This document shows, in pieces, positions 37,222 through 48,137 of a stretch of 64,000 nt of DNA (the first letter of the stretch is position 1; each line of letters begins with the position of its first letter). Both the position numbers and the translations under genes were made by a program. Origin of the DNA: Corylus avellana (taxonomy: Eukaryota; Streptophyta; Magnoliopsida; Fagales; Betulaceae); NCBI RefSeq assembly GCF_901000735.1, contig NC_081544.1:34733235-34797234 (forward strand), read 5' to 3'. The notes beneath the pieces were generated by a model, which worked only from the letters and a program-made list of their open reading frames with translations, made no database searches and had not been told where the DNA came from.

Positions 37222-37901
37222 TAGATGAGTAGGGATGTTCAAGCGGTTATAACTGGTGGTTATTGGCTATAAACGCTAACTACAATCATTTTTTGCCGTT
37301 ATCGATTTTTAATAACCGCAACTGCAATAGCCTAGGCATTTTAAAGGTTATTTTATAACTGGCAATTAGTGGTTATTCAATCCAATAACCGACAGTTTTA
37401 TAACCGTTTTTTTTTTTTTTTTTCTTAAGTGTTTTGGGCTTTTAGTCAACTTATCTTTTAGGCTTATTTTAAGGGTTTAAGACCAAAATATTCCAAAAAA
37501 AAGATTTTTTTTTTTTTTTTTTTTAAAATGCTGTTTTTTGGGTCAACCAATGTTTTTAAATAAGGCTTGACTCAAAACATCACATGCCACATTATATATT
37601 TCACAATTCACATGCATAGTCATGTTTAATACCAAAATGACGTGGTTTTAAATGTTATATATATATATATATATGAAAGCGATTAGCTATTATAACTGCC
37701 TTACCCTACCCTCTAAAATTGCTAACCGCAGGGGCCCTAAGCGGTTAGCGGTGAAGACGGTTAGCTGTTATAACCGCTTTACCCTACCCTCTAAAATTGC
37801 TAACCGCAGACACCCTAAGCGGTTAGCGGTTTTTAATAACCGTATAACAAAGCAATTAGCGGTTGTCAAGTCGGTTATAACCGGCCCATTTGAACACTCT
37901 A
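37222..37901. mobile_element. hAT-like non-autonomous element with 8-bp target duplication
   Basis: The element is flanked by CTACCGCC (37214-37221) and CTGCCGCC (37902-37909), an 8-bp duplication with one mismatch, as expected for hAT transposons. The left end contains TAGGGATGTTCAAGCGGTTA and the right end, inverted, TAGAGTGTTCAAATGGGCCG. The inner sequence is rich in GGTTATAACCG and AGCGGTTAGCGGT motifs on both strands. There is no transposase frame. It ends 178 bp before the methyltransferase-like start codon. Confidence 0.7.
37683..37838. repeat. 78-bp tandem repeat within the hAT-like element
   Basis: Two units start at 37683 and 37761 (TTAGCTATTATAACTGCCTT versus TTAGCTGTTATAACCGCTTT), sharing ACCCTACCCTCTAAAATTGC and AAGCGGTTAGCGGT. 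Such subterminal repeats are often transposase-binding sites in hAT elements; that role is inferred here. Confidence 0.75.
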
Positions 37902-38079
37902 CTGCCGCCATATGTCCCTTCCTCGTTGGCCGGCTCATGAACCCAATATTCCTATTTTGCCTTTCTTTTCTTTTCCATACGCTTTTTCTTTTCTCATGCA
38001 ACAAACACTCTCAAACATTGGCGCCGGCGAGAAAGTTTAGAGAGACAGAGAAAAAGTTTGAAGAAGCTTTCACGCAGAC

Positions 38080-38850
38080 ATGAAAATTAGCACGCAAACA
38101 AAACCACCAATACTCAGAAAATGGTTCCTTCTCTCTCTCCTCCTGTCTGTCCCTTTCTTTCTCCTCCTCATCTCTCTCCAACCCAAACGCCAACACCGGA
38201 CCACCACCGACCCAGCACCGGAAAAGCCGAGTTACGGATCCGGAGACCTGAAAATCCGACCCGGATACGCTTCATACGAGTCCTACATACAGCGCCAGCT
38301 GAAGAAGACGCTCAACCCAAAACTCAGAGAAGTATGGACAACCCGTGACTGGGATCGGAAAATCCAAGTGTTTGCACTATTCTTCGAAGATTTGAAGCGA
38401 AAGCGGCTTCTCTTGAACGAGTCGAAAGCGCTCTGTATTGGTGCTCGAGTCGGTCAAGAGGTGGAGGCCCTGAGGCGTATCGGCGTGTCCGACTCGGTGG
38501 GGATCGACTTGGTGCCGAGTCCTCCGCTGGTGATCAGAGGAGACTTTCACAACCAGCCCTTCGACAACGAGACCTTCGACTTCGAGTTTTCCAACGTGTT
38601 CGATCACGCGCTCTACCCGCACAGGTTCGTTGCAGAGATTGAACGGACTTTGAAGCCCGGCGGGGTATGCGTGTTACACGTGGCGTTGTCTAGACGGTCG
38701 GATAAGTACTCAGCTAATGATTTGTACAGTGTCAAACCGTTGGTGGAGATGTTCAAGGGCTACGAGGTTGTCCATATTCGGAAGGTTGATGGATTCGGAT
38801 TGGACACCGAGGTTGCGTTCAGGAAAAACATACCGATCCAACGGTCCTGA
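38080..38850 (+). CDS. Membrane-anchored SAM-dependent methyltransferase-like protein
   Basis: Single-exon gene, 256 residues. Residues 15-33 (WFLLSLLLSVPFFLLLISL) form one hydrophobic span behind a short basic N-terminus, as in type II membrane anchors of the endomembrane system. A class I methyltransferase-like fold (Methyltransf_11 type) follows. It shows a motif I-like ALCIGARVGQEV (glycines less regular than the classic GxGxG), the acidic strand end GIDLVPSPP, FDFEFSN at motif II, and LKPGGVCVLHV. The substrate is unknown. Plants have a family of such uncharacterised proteins. Whether it binds SAM is inferred from the fold motifs, since motif I is atypical. A hAT-like element ends just upstream and may supply promoter sequence. 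Confidence 0.85.
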   Translation: MKISTQTKPPILRKWFLLSLLLSVPFFLLLISLQPKRQHRTTTDPAPEKPSYGSGDLKIRPGYASYESYIQRQLKKTLNPKLREVWTTRDWDRKIQVFALFFEDLKRKRLLLNESKALCIGARVGQEVEALRRIGVSDSVGIDLVPSPPLVIRGDFHNQPFDNETFDFEFSNVFDHALYPHRFVAEIERTLKPGGVCVLHVALSRRSDKYSANDLYSVKPLVEMFKGYEVVHIRKVDGFGLDTEVAFRKNIPIQRS

Positions 38851-39760
38851 TTGGGTGATTTTCGTGGCATTTTTTTTTTCTGTTGTTTTTCTCATTACAC
38901 GTTCTTAATTCGTATTACTTTTTCTTGAATTAAATTATGATTGTCACAAATGAGTTCCATTTACGGTATTTAATTTAAGTCGTCTAACACTTACTGATAA
39001 TACAATTTTATTGAAACTATTTTTCAACCTTAAATCAATAGAAAAAAAAAAAAGAAAAAAAAAGAAAAAAAGAAGGAAAGATAAATTTGGCTAATAAGCA
39101 ACGTCCATTAATTTAGGGAAATTAAATCGAGCATACTTGATGAATAAACATTTCCTCCTTTTATAGGCTTATTGTTCTCATCTTTTCTAGATAGGGTTTT
39201 AAGGTTTTTGTCCATTCTCTATCGTAATAGTGGAAAATTCTCCCCCGTGAATATCGAGAATATCGAGTGCTTATGTAGGCTCGTAGGGTGGTTTAGGATG
39301 CCACATATACGTGGACTTAGGTGGTTACGTGGCATGGTGAGAAGGGGCCGGGGGGATTGTGATGGAGTGTAATAAGTGTGTCCTAGACTCCTAGGTGTGT
39401 TATAGTGAGCTTGTATGGTTATAAGGAGATTATAATAAAAACTGTAATACCACAAGCATGATTTTTGTTTGTATGATTGTGTTACTTGCTAAACAATGAA
39501 CGAAAACTTGAAACCATTCTATTTGCCCATAAAGTTGGTACTTTGTAGACTTCTAGTCTTCTTTTACATATAACTTAATTGGTTTGATTCAAAATTTTGG
39601 TAGTAAAATGTGTCTTTTTGGACTTCTCTAGAGCTTGTTTCTTCGATCTGTCCTTCGAATTTCCTTCTCCAATATGCAGAATGATTGTATATTGTTTTGG
39701 CCGGTTATTAATTAAGTAATTGTACGACGTGACATTGCAACAACATTGAGATAGGCATCA

Positions 39761-39793
<33 letters not shown>

Positions 39794-41352
39794 AGAAGTC
39801 CAATTTGTTTTGGCCGGTTATTAATTAAGTAATTGTACGACGTGACATTGCAACAACGTTGAGATAAGCATCACCATATATATATATATATATATATACA
39901 CAAGAAGTCCAATTTTAGGTGGAAATATAAACCTTAATTAAACTATATTTGGGAATAAAATTCATTTCATGGTCGATATATTTTACAATATTATGGTGTA
40001 TGTATATGTTGTTACAATATTTAAAATTTTAAATGAGGAGACAATATATTTAAATAATATGTCATAATATAAATCGTTAAATATAATAAAAAAGACGTAC
40101 AAATAAACCGAAAACCTTCAAAATCGTTTTTTGACCATAGATATACACCAAGTCATCTACTGATCATATATATAATGCAGCATGACTATAACATTGATTA
40201 ATGGGAACACAATCCTTGCTTTCTTTCAAATTTTACTCATAATAATTTATTTTGTTATAAGAAATACGATCAAAGAGGACCTAGTAAAGGAAAGAATATG
40301 CTGGCGTCCAGTTCAACTGGGGCCCAAAATATGATACTTAAAGATAATTAAGAATACTTTAGGTGAAATTAACGCAAAGATAAAGGAATAAAGTATTTGC
40401 TTAAACGAATAAAATGAGTTGGTTGAGACTTTGTGAGACAACACGAAATTTCGAGATACCTTTCATCAAGCACCGATACTTAGGATTATCAAAAAGCACA
40501 CCATGTGGGGGCAACATTGCCAATGGGACCAAATAATTTAACTATTTTTCATGATTGAACATGATTTACTCAAAAAAGTTTTATATTTCGATCAACAACC
40601 TAGCTCTTACCAAGGTTTTATATTGTAACGGCTCTATTTGTTATTGTTTCTTATAATGTATTTTTTGTTTGAAAAAAAAAATGTTATGATCATGATATAA
40701 AAGTTGAAGCAATATGGACCTTGGATGACAATGAATGGTTAGGATTTGAAAAAAAATTTGTGGGCAATTTTTTCCCCATTGCCGGGGATCCCAATCCGTC
40801 CCCCTGCACCCTACAAGGAACAAAATCAGTTTTTAAATTGAGAAATGATTGAGGTTATAAAGAAATTACACAACTCCTCCAACTATTTAATTGTCAAATT
40901 TATGTATTATAATATAGTTAAATTTACTACTTCCATATTTAGCACGTGCATGTTTCATTAGATAAACAAAGTCAACCGGGTGACTTATGATATCATCAGT
41001 ATTAAAATTCCTGCACAAGAAGCCATTTAGTGGGGTACAAACTGAACATCTTTGGCGTATAAGTCTATTTGGAGAAGCATTTTTGCTAAACATTACCAAA
41101 TAACTTCAAATACAAAACATGTGCTAATCACTCAAAACATGTTTAACCAAAAAAGCAAAAAACGCCCTCTGGAAAGTGTTTTCAAACCAAAAATATGTTT
41201 CAACAAAAGCGGGAGCCGTTGTTTGATCTTTTCTTGGCCTAATGCCATTCTTTCTCAATTGTATATAGAGCCATGCGCAGCCTACAGTGAAAAATATGCA
41301 ACAAAATTGAACACATAGAACAGAAGCCAACGACATCCAATCAAGAGGGCAA
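38851..41352. other. Intergenic region
   Basis: AT-rich DNA with A runs near 39042-39070 and a two-copy tandem duplication ending in TA microsatellites at 39692-39914. No gene or RNA was recognised. Confidence 0.5.
39692..39914. repeat. ~113-bp tandem duplication containing (TA)n
   Basis: Copies start at 39692 and 39805 with TTGTTTTGGCCGGTTATTAA. Each contains TGTACGACGTGACATTGCAA and ends ACAAGAAGTCCAATTT after a TA run of differing length. They differ by very few substitutions, so the duplication is recent. Confidence 0.85.
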
Positions 41353-44300
41353 TTACAGGTCAGCCTGACTGTCTGGAACAAAATCAACAGGCTGGCTTTC
41401 AGTGTCCTCCTGCTGTGACTGAGAAGCTGTTAGTTTAGCCTTCTTGTATCTGCTGGAACTTCTAAGGACTGTATCTAATGTAAAACTCTTTTCACCTGAA
41501 GAGCTGTTACAAGGATAACCAAAAGAGATTAAGTTCGAGATACTGACCCTTGAAGATATACATAACATTATCACCAGACAATATTCTATGTAGCCTTGAA
41601 AGTGGCAAGAAATTTCAAATGGTACACGAGAAGCTAGCTGAAGTAGTAAATTCCAATAAAAGACATGCATCTCACAGGGAAAAGGTGTGTATATGTGTTG
41701 TTATTAAACTTACAATGCTTTTGTGATGCTTCTTCGATCACCCTTCTTTCTTTTTGAGTCATAAGATCCTGGGGAAGTTTTGATTCAAATGGAAAAATTA
41801 GCTCCAATATAAGCTCAGACCGCAAACAGAAAGCAGCACAGATCATGAGGATAATGCCATGTATGTTATGAATGGCAATTAAGGAACATTTCACAATATT
41901 AGCGCACATATATAGGAAGTTTTCAAGCAATTGAGAAATTGCTTAAAGTCACATCCAATGCACACTTAGATATAAAAAATCTGGAAAAAAAAAAAAAAAA
42001 AAAGAGTTTGCGGGACAGGAAATAGCATTGTTGGTCTATCAAGTCTGATTAGCTAAGCTATGGTTACCAACAGTTTGACAAGCTCAACCATTAAGAGCGA
42101 TATTTGAGAAAAGACAGACTGAAAGTCTGATATTCCTATTCATTTAGCCCAAAGAGATGCAAGAGAACATATGCGATGTATAACACAGTACACTCTCATG
42201 AAACTAACAATATTAGGCACTAGACATCCAGACGGGATTTGAATTACCATTTCGTGGGGAGTTCAGATTTGCATTGCTTTCCCCATCAGAGTAGTCAGAT
42301 GAAAATGAATTATCGGATGGAGTTGCGGTGCTGGCATCAGAATTGACCATTCCATCTTCATCTTCAGAACTCCCACTACTATCATCCTTAAAAATTGCTC
42401 CTAATTTAGCTAACAAGTTCTTGTCTTGTTCCGAGTTATTTACAACTTCCCCAATGTCATTAACAAAAGCTTTTCCAACACCCCAGGCAAGACCTGATTG
42501 AATCTCATTACCCAATTTATTTTCGTGAACTATATTTTTAGAATTTCCCAAGTTAGACTTTGATACGGCAAATGCTTCACTTTTTCTCTCTGAATTGATA
42601 CTGGTGTTGGAATCTTTGACTACACTGGGCCTTCTCACATCTTCAGGAATGGAAGTGAACTTATCCGACTTAGTGGATCGTGGAGTTTTCATCCCACTTC
42701 TAGAAACTTTTAGAAGCTTCTTTTCAGGGTGAAGCATGTCCTCAGCACATTCATCCTTTGATAGTGATTCTTGCAGTTGGATTGTGCTAGAGTTGCCAGC
42801 TTGAGATTTTCCTCCACTCCCTTGCTTCTCATTTGTCATTTTACATGAAGCTTCCACCTCCCTTTGATTATCAGCTGAAGGTGTAGGATCTTTAGGACCA
42901 CCATCTTGAGCTTTTGTTTGCAAATCCAAAAGGTTCTTTGCAGTAGAATTTTGTTTCTTCTTGGATTTCTTTCTCATTTTCTCATCCATATTCTCTGTGT
43001 TTATTTGAGTTTTGCTGATTTTCTGCAAGGATTGCACCTCATCTCCATGGACATCACCAGCTTCCCGACCAGTAGCCAGAAGAGAAGTACTTACTGTGTT
43101 TGTTTTTGATACTTCCTTTCCCTCTGTTTGAGAAAATTTGCTTTCTTCTTTCTTAGAAATCTCACTAGAATGATCACTATTTACAGTTTTAAGAGGCTCT
43201 GCTGAAAATATTTCATGTTCAGAACTTTTACCATGCTCTATACCTGATTTAATTGGTGTTCCTCCAACTAAATCCTCACTTCTAGAAACTTTTACAAGCT
43301 TCTTTTTAGGGCGAAGCATGTGCTCAGCACACTCATCTCCTTGAAGTTTGATGGTGCTATAGCTGCCAACCTGCGATTTTTCTCCACCCCCTTGCTTCTC
43401 ATTTGTCATTTTAGATGAAGCTTCCACCTCCCTTCGATTATCAGCGGAATCTTTATGACCAACATCCTGATCTTTTCTTAGCAAATCCAGAAGGTTATGT
43501 GCAGTAGAATTTTGTTTCTTCTTAGATTTCTTTCTCATTTTCTCATCGATATTCTCTGCATTTGCTTGAGTTTTGCTGATTTGCTCCAAGGATTCCATCT
43601 CATCTCCATTGACATCACCAGTTTCCCTAACAGTAGCCAAAAGAGAAGTACTAACTGTTTTTGTTTTTGATATTTCCTTCCCCTTTGCTTGAAAAAATGT
43701 GTTTTCTTCTTTCTTAGCTTTGTTATTGGAATGATCACCATTTACGTTTTTATGAGGCTCTGCCAAAGATATGTCATGTTCAGAACTCTTAACAAGCTCT
43801 ATACCTGATTTAATTGGTGTTGCTCCAACTGAATCCTCAGCTCTTCTCTTCTTCCTTTCCTTCTTACCAGATTTCCTATGCTCAACAAGTCCAGTACCAT
43901 CCAAAAATTTAGAAGTGGCAATTACTTCTTTAGCATTCATGTCTGTTTCAACCTGAACAGGCGGTTTGAACTTTTCTGACAGCACTCCTTTAGGATCTCT
44001 ATCATGTAATGATTCTTCTTCCTCTTCAACTCTATCGGTCTGATCAGTTTCAAAATTGTCATCATCATTTCCCTTTGTTTGAGAAAACTTGTTTTCTTCT
44101 TTCTTAGCTTTGTTACTGGAATGATCACCATTTATGGTTTTATGAGGGTCTGCCGAAGATATGTCACGTTCAGAACTCTTAACAAGCTCTATACCTGATT
44201 TAACTGGTGTTCCTCCAACTGAATCCTCAGCTCTTCTCTTCTTCCTTTCCTTCTTACCAGATTTCCTATGCTCAACAAGTCCAGTACCATCCAAAAATTT

Positions 44301-47300
44301 AGAAGTGGCAATTACTTCTTTAGCATTCATGTCTGTTTCAACCCGAATGGGCGGTTTGAACTTTTCTAACAGCACTCCTTTAGGATCTCTATCATGTAAT
44401 GATTCTCCTTCGTCTTCAACTCTATCGGTCTGATCAGTTTCAAAATTGTCATCACCATTTCCCTTTGTTTGAGAAAATGTGTTTTCTTCTTTCTTAGCTT
44501 TGTTACTGGAATGATCATCATTTATGGTTTTATGAGGCTCTGCCGAAGATATGTCATTTTCAGAACTCTTAACAAGCTCTATACCTGATTTAATTGGTGT
44601 TCCTCCAACTGAATCCTCAGCTCTTCTCTTCTTCCTTTCCTTCTTACCAGATTTCCTATGCTCAACAAGTCCAGTACCATCCAAAAATTTAGAAGTGGCA
44701 ATTACTTCTTTAGCATTCATGTCTGTTTCAACCCGAACGGGCAGTTTGAACTTTTCTGACAGCACTCCTTTAGGATCTCTATCGTGTAATGATTCTCCTT
44801 CCTCTTCAACTCTATCAATCTGATTAGTTTCAAAATCGTCATCATCATTAAGGACACCATTCTCAGGCCTGGAAAGCTCAATGTTGATTTCAAGATTACT
44901 AAGCTCTTTGACCCCAACAGCTTGCTGGACTTCCAGATCGGCAAAATGACTATCCTTCGAGTTTCTATTTCTTTCTACTCCAACTGCAGCTTCTTCTTTA
45001 GATGCATTATTTTTGCTTTTCACGCTGCCCGCCTCAGTTTCACAAATGTCAAGATCTACAGAAGAATTAGCACCATAATCACCAAAAGATCCTATGATTT
45101 CTAGAAACCAACATGACTGTCATGTTTCAACAAATGACAAGTAGTGATGGACATGGCAATTATGAGAAATGTAGCTTATAGAACATGGTTATATATGTAT
45201 ATCTTGGTGAATTTACCATAATAAACACACAAATTTACCAATATGAGGGTTTGCATGCTTTATAAATATCAAAACTATCTAGAAAATGATATGAACGTGT
45301 ATTTTCTTGAAAGAAATTGCAGCATGCTCATAATGATGCACTTTTTTCAGGTTAATAAAGGTGGTTTCTTTTATGATTTGTAAAAGTTTCCGACGTGCCA
45401 ATTTTTCACAAGATCTATCTGACAAATCAAAGGGATGTTTTCTTCAAACTAAAAATAAAATGAGTAATGAAATAAGGAGGACTCCTCCTAGAGTCATCTC
45501 AAATGTGATGTGTCATTTAAAATCACCATTGAATTTGAAATGATTATATTCAATGGTGATTTTAAATGACACATCACATTTGGGAGGATTCTAGGAAGAC
45601 TCTAGTCCTTCTTATATCATTACTCAAATATAATTAAAAGAAAGCAAGACTACATTAAATCGTATATCAATATAACTGACGAGAATCACCTAGTGAAGAG
45701 GACACTTTGTCATTTTCTCTCACTTCACGGAAGGAATCACACTGCTTTTGCTTCTGGTAGATTCCACAAAGTTCGTGAGTCATTACACCCTGAACACCCT
45801 TTCCAGGAACAGATGCTGCATGTGGTTCTTTACTTGAATCCTTCCAGTTAATTCCCCCAGTGACCCTGGAACTTTCTTCCTCAACATCTTTCTCAAAAGA
45901 AGGAACAGAGGTGACTGCTCGATTAAGAGGATTTGAAGATTTCTTTTTCCTTTTCTTTTTCCCATTGCTTGAGTCAGTCGCCGGCAATACATTCTTGAGT
46001 GTTTCAGAAGCTAAGCTGTCTAGGGTGGCGTTTGTCTTCTGTTTGTGCACTAATGAAGAGGTTAATTTATCATTTCCCCCCACTTCATGGACTGGATCGC
46101 TCTGCTTTTCCTCCACAGATAGTCCACAAAGTTCAGAAGTTGTCCCACCCTGGACATCTTGTCTAGGAACAGATGCTGCAGTACGTTCACCACTTGAATC
46201 CTTGTGATTAATTCCAACAGTGACCCTAGAATTCTCTTCTCCAACATCTTTCCCAGAAGCAGGAACTGCAGAAGCTAATTGAATAAGAGGATTTGAAGAT
46301 TTCTTTCGCCTTTTCTTACTCTTCCCACTGCTTGAAATGGTTTCCAATAAATGGGAATCCTCCACTGGTTCAGTAGAAATACTGTCTAAGATGGCATTTG
46401 TCTTCTGTTTGTCCCCTGCAGAGTGCTGAGATGCACTCTCTGCCTTGGAGATTGCTTTATTAGAATTACAAGTCACAGGTCTCATTTCTTTTAAAGAATC
46501 CCAATATCCATTTTTCTTTTCAATATTACGCTTTCTCTTTGCATAAGATCTGGATTTTGAAGTTTCTTCCAATGAATTATTGCATTGCACATCAACGTCA
46601 TTCTTAAATTTGTCAAGTGCGCAATTATCAAGTTTTTCTGTAACTTCAGTCTCCTTGCTCAGATTATTAGTCCTCTTTATTTCAGAAACTGACCTCTTAC
46701 TAGTATTAGAAGATGAGCTCCTGCAAGGTTCATCAGCAATATCTTTGTTCCCCATCCTCATATCGAATGGAACTTCTCTACCTGCATTAATTAAAGAGTT
46801 TTCTGGGACTATAATATCCTGTTGTGATGCATCTTTGCCAGATCCATGAATTGGACCATCTTTTACTTCTAAAACTTCTTTACCAGAATCACTTGAACCA
46901 TACTTGTCAGAAATAGGAACCTTCTCTTTCGCATTCTGGTTGCTCCCAACCGGTGGCAGAGATAAATCATCAAAATTGGATGCTCTTTTGAAAGGACCTT
47001 CATGAGGAAGATTAACCCTATCAAATGAAGTACTATTCTTGATGCCAAAACAGGCTAACATGTTGTTAGAAGCAGGAATACAGGAATTTTGATTTTCGCC
47101 CTGCTCCACTGAACAAGAAGCATCAACACAGAGAAACCAACTATTTTTTACCCCATCAAAAGCACTTTTTACAAACATGGTATCTGATAAGTGATAAAAG
47201 TTTCCTTTGCGCTTTACCTGCCAATATTAATAACACTTTGTCAACGTAAATAATATATGTATATTCAACAAACATGATGTTCAACACTCTTATTCTGCAT

Positions 47301-48137
47301 GTTAAAGCGGCATACCTTTAAGGCATGGATTTGTATCTTCCCAATGCTAGGAAAACACAGTGGATGTTCATAAAGAATTTTCTCTGCACGTAATAAAACA
47401 TGGATAGGTGTCATTAGAAATAGAAATTCACAAACCATAATGCTCACTTAATTAGTAGACTCATTTTAAGCACTGCTGGCAAGTAATTGGAACTTTTGAT
47501 CAATCGTTGGGAGTTGCATAAACCAAAAGAATGAAGAACTATAAGGTGCACACAAACACATCCCCAAACGGCTTAAATGACAATATACATCTCTGCCTCA
47601 CTGGCAATCAGCTTCCAAAGGCCTTGACTTTCTTCTAGTTCATCCATTTGGGTAGTTCCAGCTTTTTGACAATGTATCCAGAAGACAAATAATGGCAATA
47701 TCATTCAATTTAACTTTTTTGGTCTCAAATGAAGATTAATTTTACTCCCAATGAAGTTAGTTCAAAAGAAATTAAATTACCTCACAAACTACATTATAAC
47801 CAATCTTTCAATTAGACAGTTGAGACTAATTACTAGGGGCGATCAAGCATAGAAGATTGCAATTTCAGCTTCCAAATAAGAACCCTAGATTGCGAACAGA
47901 GCACTACCTCTCAGAAAACGATTGAATAAACAAACAAAAATTAAAAAGAAAAAGGAAAAGCTGAAGGTGATGAAGAATTAGGTTACTTTTGAGATCGGAA
48001 ACAGTGTCGGAATCCGAGACGAGTAAGGCCAAGTGGGTGTCAAGGCTGGTGTCTACGAACATGACGTTGTTCTGAGACGCTTTGTTGATACCATCGGAAC
48101 CGGATCTTGATTCCAGTTTCTCCATTGATTGGCTCAT
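41353..48137 (-). CDS. Large lysine-rich repeat protein with possible ubiquitin-like N-terminus; function unknown
   Basis: Six exons: 48137-47987, 47383-47316, 47217-45690, 45091-42248, 41768-41714 and 41503-41353. All are GT-AG, with frames joining to 4797 nt or 1598 residues. Residues 25-105 (FVDTSLDTHLALLVSDSDTV ... KIQIHALKVKRKGNFYHL ... MFVKSAF) look like a compact beta-grasp/ubiquitin-like domain. The rest is hydrophilic, rich in Lys, Ser and Glu, with nuclear-localisation-like clusters (KKKRKKKSSNP, GKKERKKRRAED, RKKSKKKQN). It is built from repeats: two 120-residue units in exon 3, three nearly identical 130-residue units at about 660-1053, and a 190-residue block duplicated after them. 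Reading through the donor at 42247 would end at 42213, but exons 5 and 6 keep the frame and are coding-like. A nuclear or nucleolar role is inferred only from composition. Confidence 0.82.
42700..43850 (-). repeat. Duplicated ~560-570-bp coding block in exon 4
   Basis: Two copies lie in the C-terminal half of exon 4. For example, CTTGCTTCTCATTTGTCATT occurs at 42821 and 43391 (offset 570), and TTGTTTCTTCTT at 42951 and 43512 (offset 561). They are more diverged than the 390-bp units, and the upstream copy overlaps the last 390-bp unit, so the two repeat levels are interleaved. Confidence 0.8.
43680..44860 (-). repeat. Three-copy 390-bp coding tandem repeat
   Basis: An exact 390-bp period: CTCAACAAGTCCAGTACCAT begins at 43881, 44271 and 44661. 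Each unit encodes 130 residues including FLDGTGLVEHRKSGKKERKK and SVGGTPIKSGIELVKSSE. The copies differ by few bases, including at silent positions. A fourth, diverged partial copy lies at about 43130-43270. Confidence 0.95.
45461..45626. mobile_element. Foldback MITE in an intron of the lysine-rich protein gene
   Basis: The ends are inverted (TGAGTAATGAAATAAGGAGG against TGAGTAATGATATAAGAAGG read from the other end). The inner arms are a perfect inverted repeat of about 35 bp around a short spacer (arms begin CAAATGTGATGTGTCATTTA). Length is 166 bp with no coding capacity. It lies in the intron between exons 3 and 4 (45092-45689). Confidence 0.8.
45690..46420 (-). repeat. Two-copy 360-bp coding repeat in exon 3
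   Basis: ATTTGAAGATTTCTTT occurs at 45931 and 46291, offset 360 bp. Both units encode KQKTNA..LDS, KKSSNP, a KDV-EE segment, SRVT-GIN-KDSS and NDK-SSSL. Divergence between the copies is moderate. Confidence 0.85.

Noticed and set aside
42213..42247. Stop codon reached by reading through the exon 4 donor of the lysine-rich gene
   Set aside because: A good GTAAT donor at 42247 joins in frame to two more coding-like exons, so the read-through end is more likely an unspliced form.
43771..44823. Plus-strand frames repeated across the 390-bp array
   Set aside because: They are antisense shadows that repeat only because the underlying coding units repeat.
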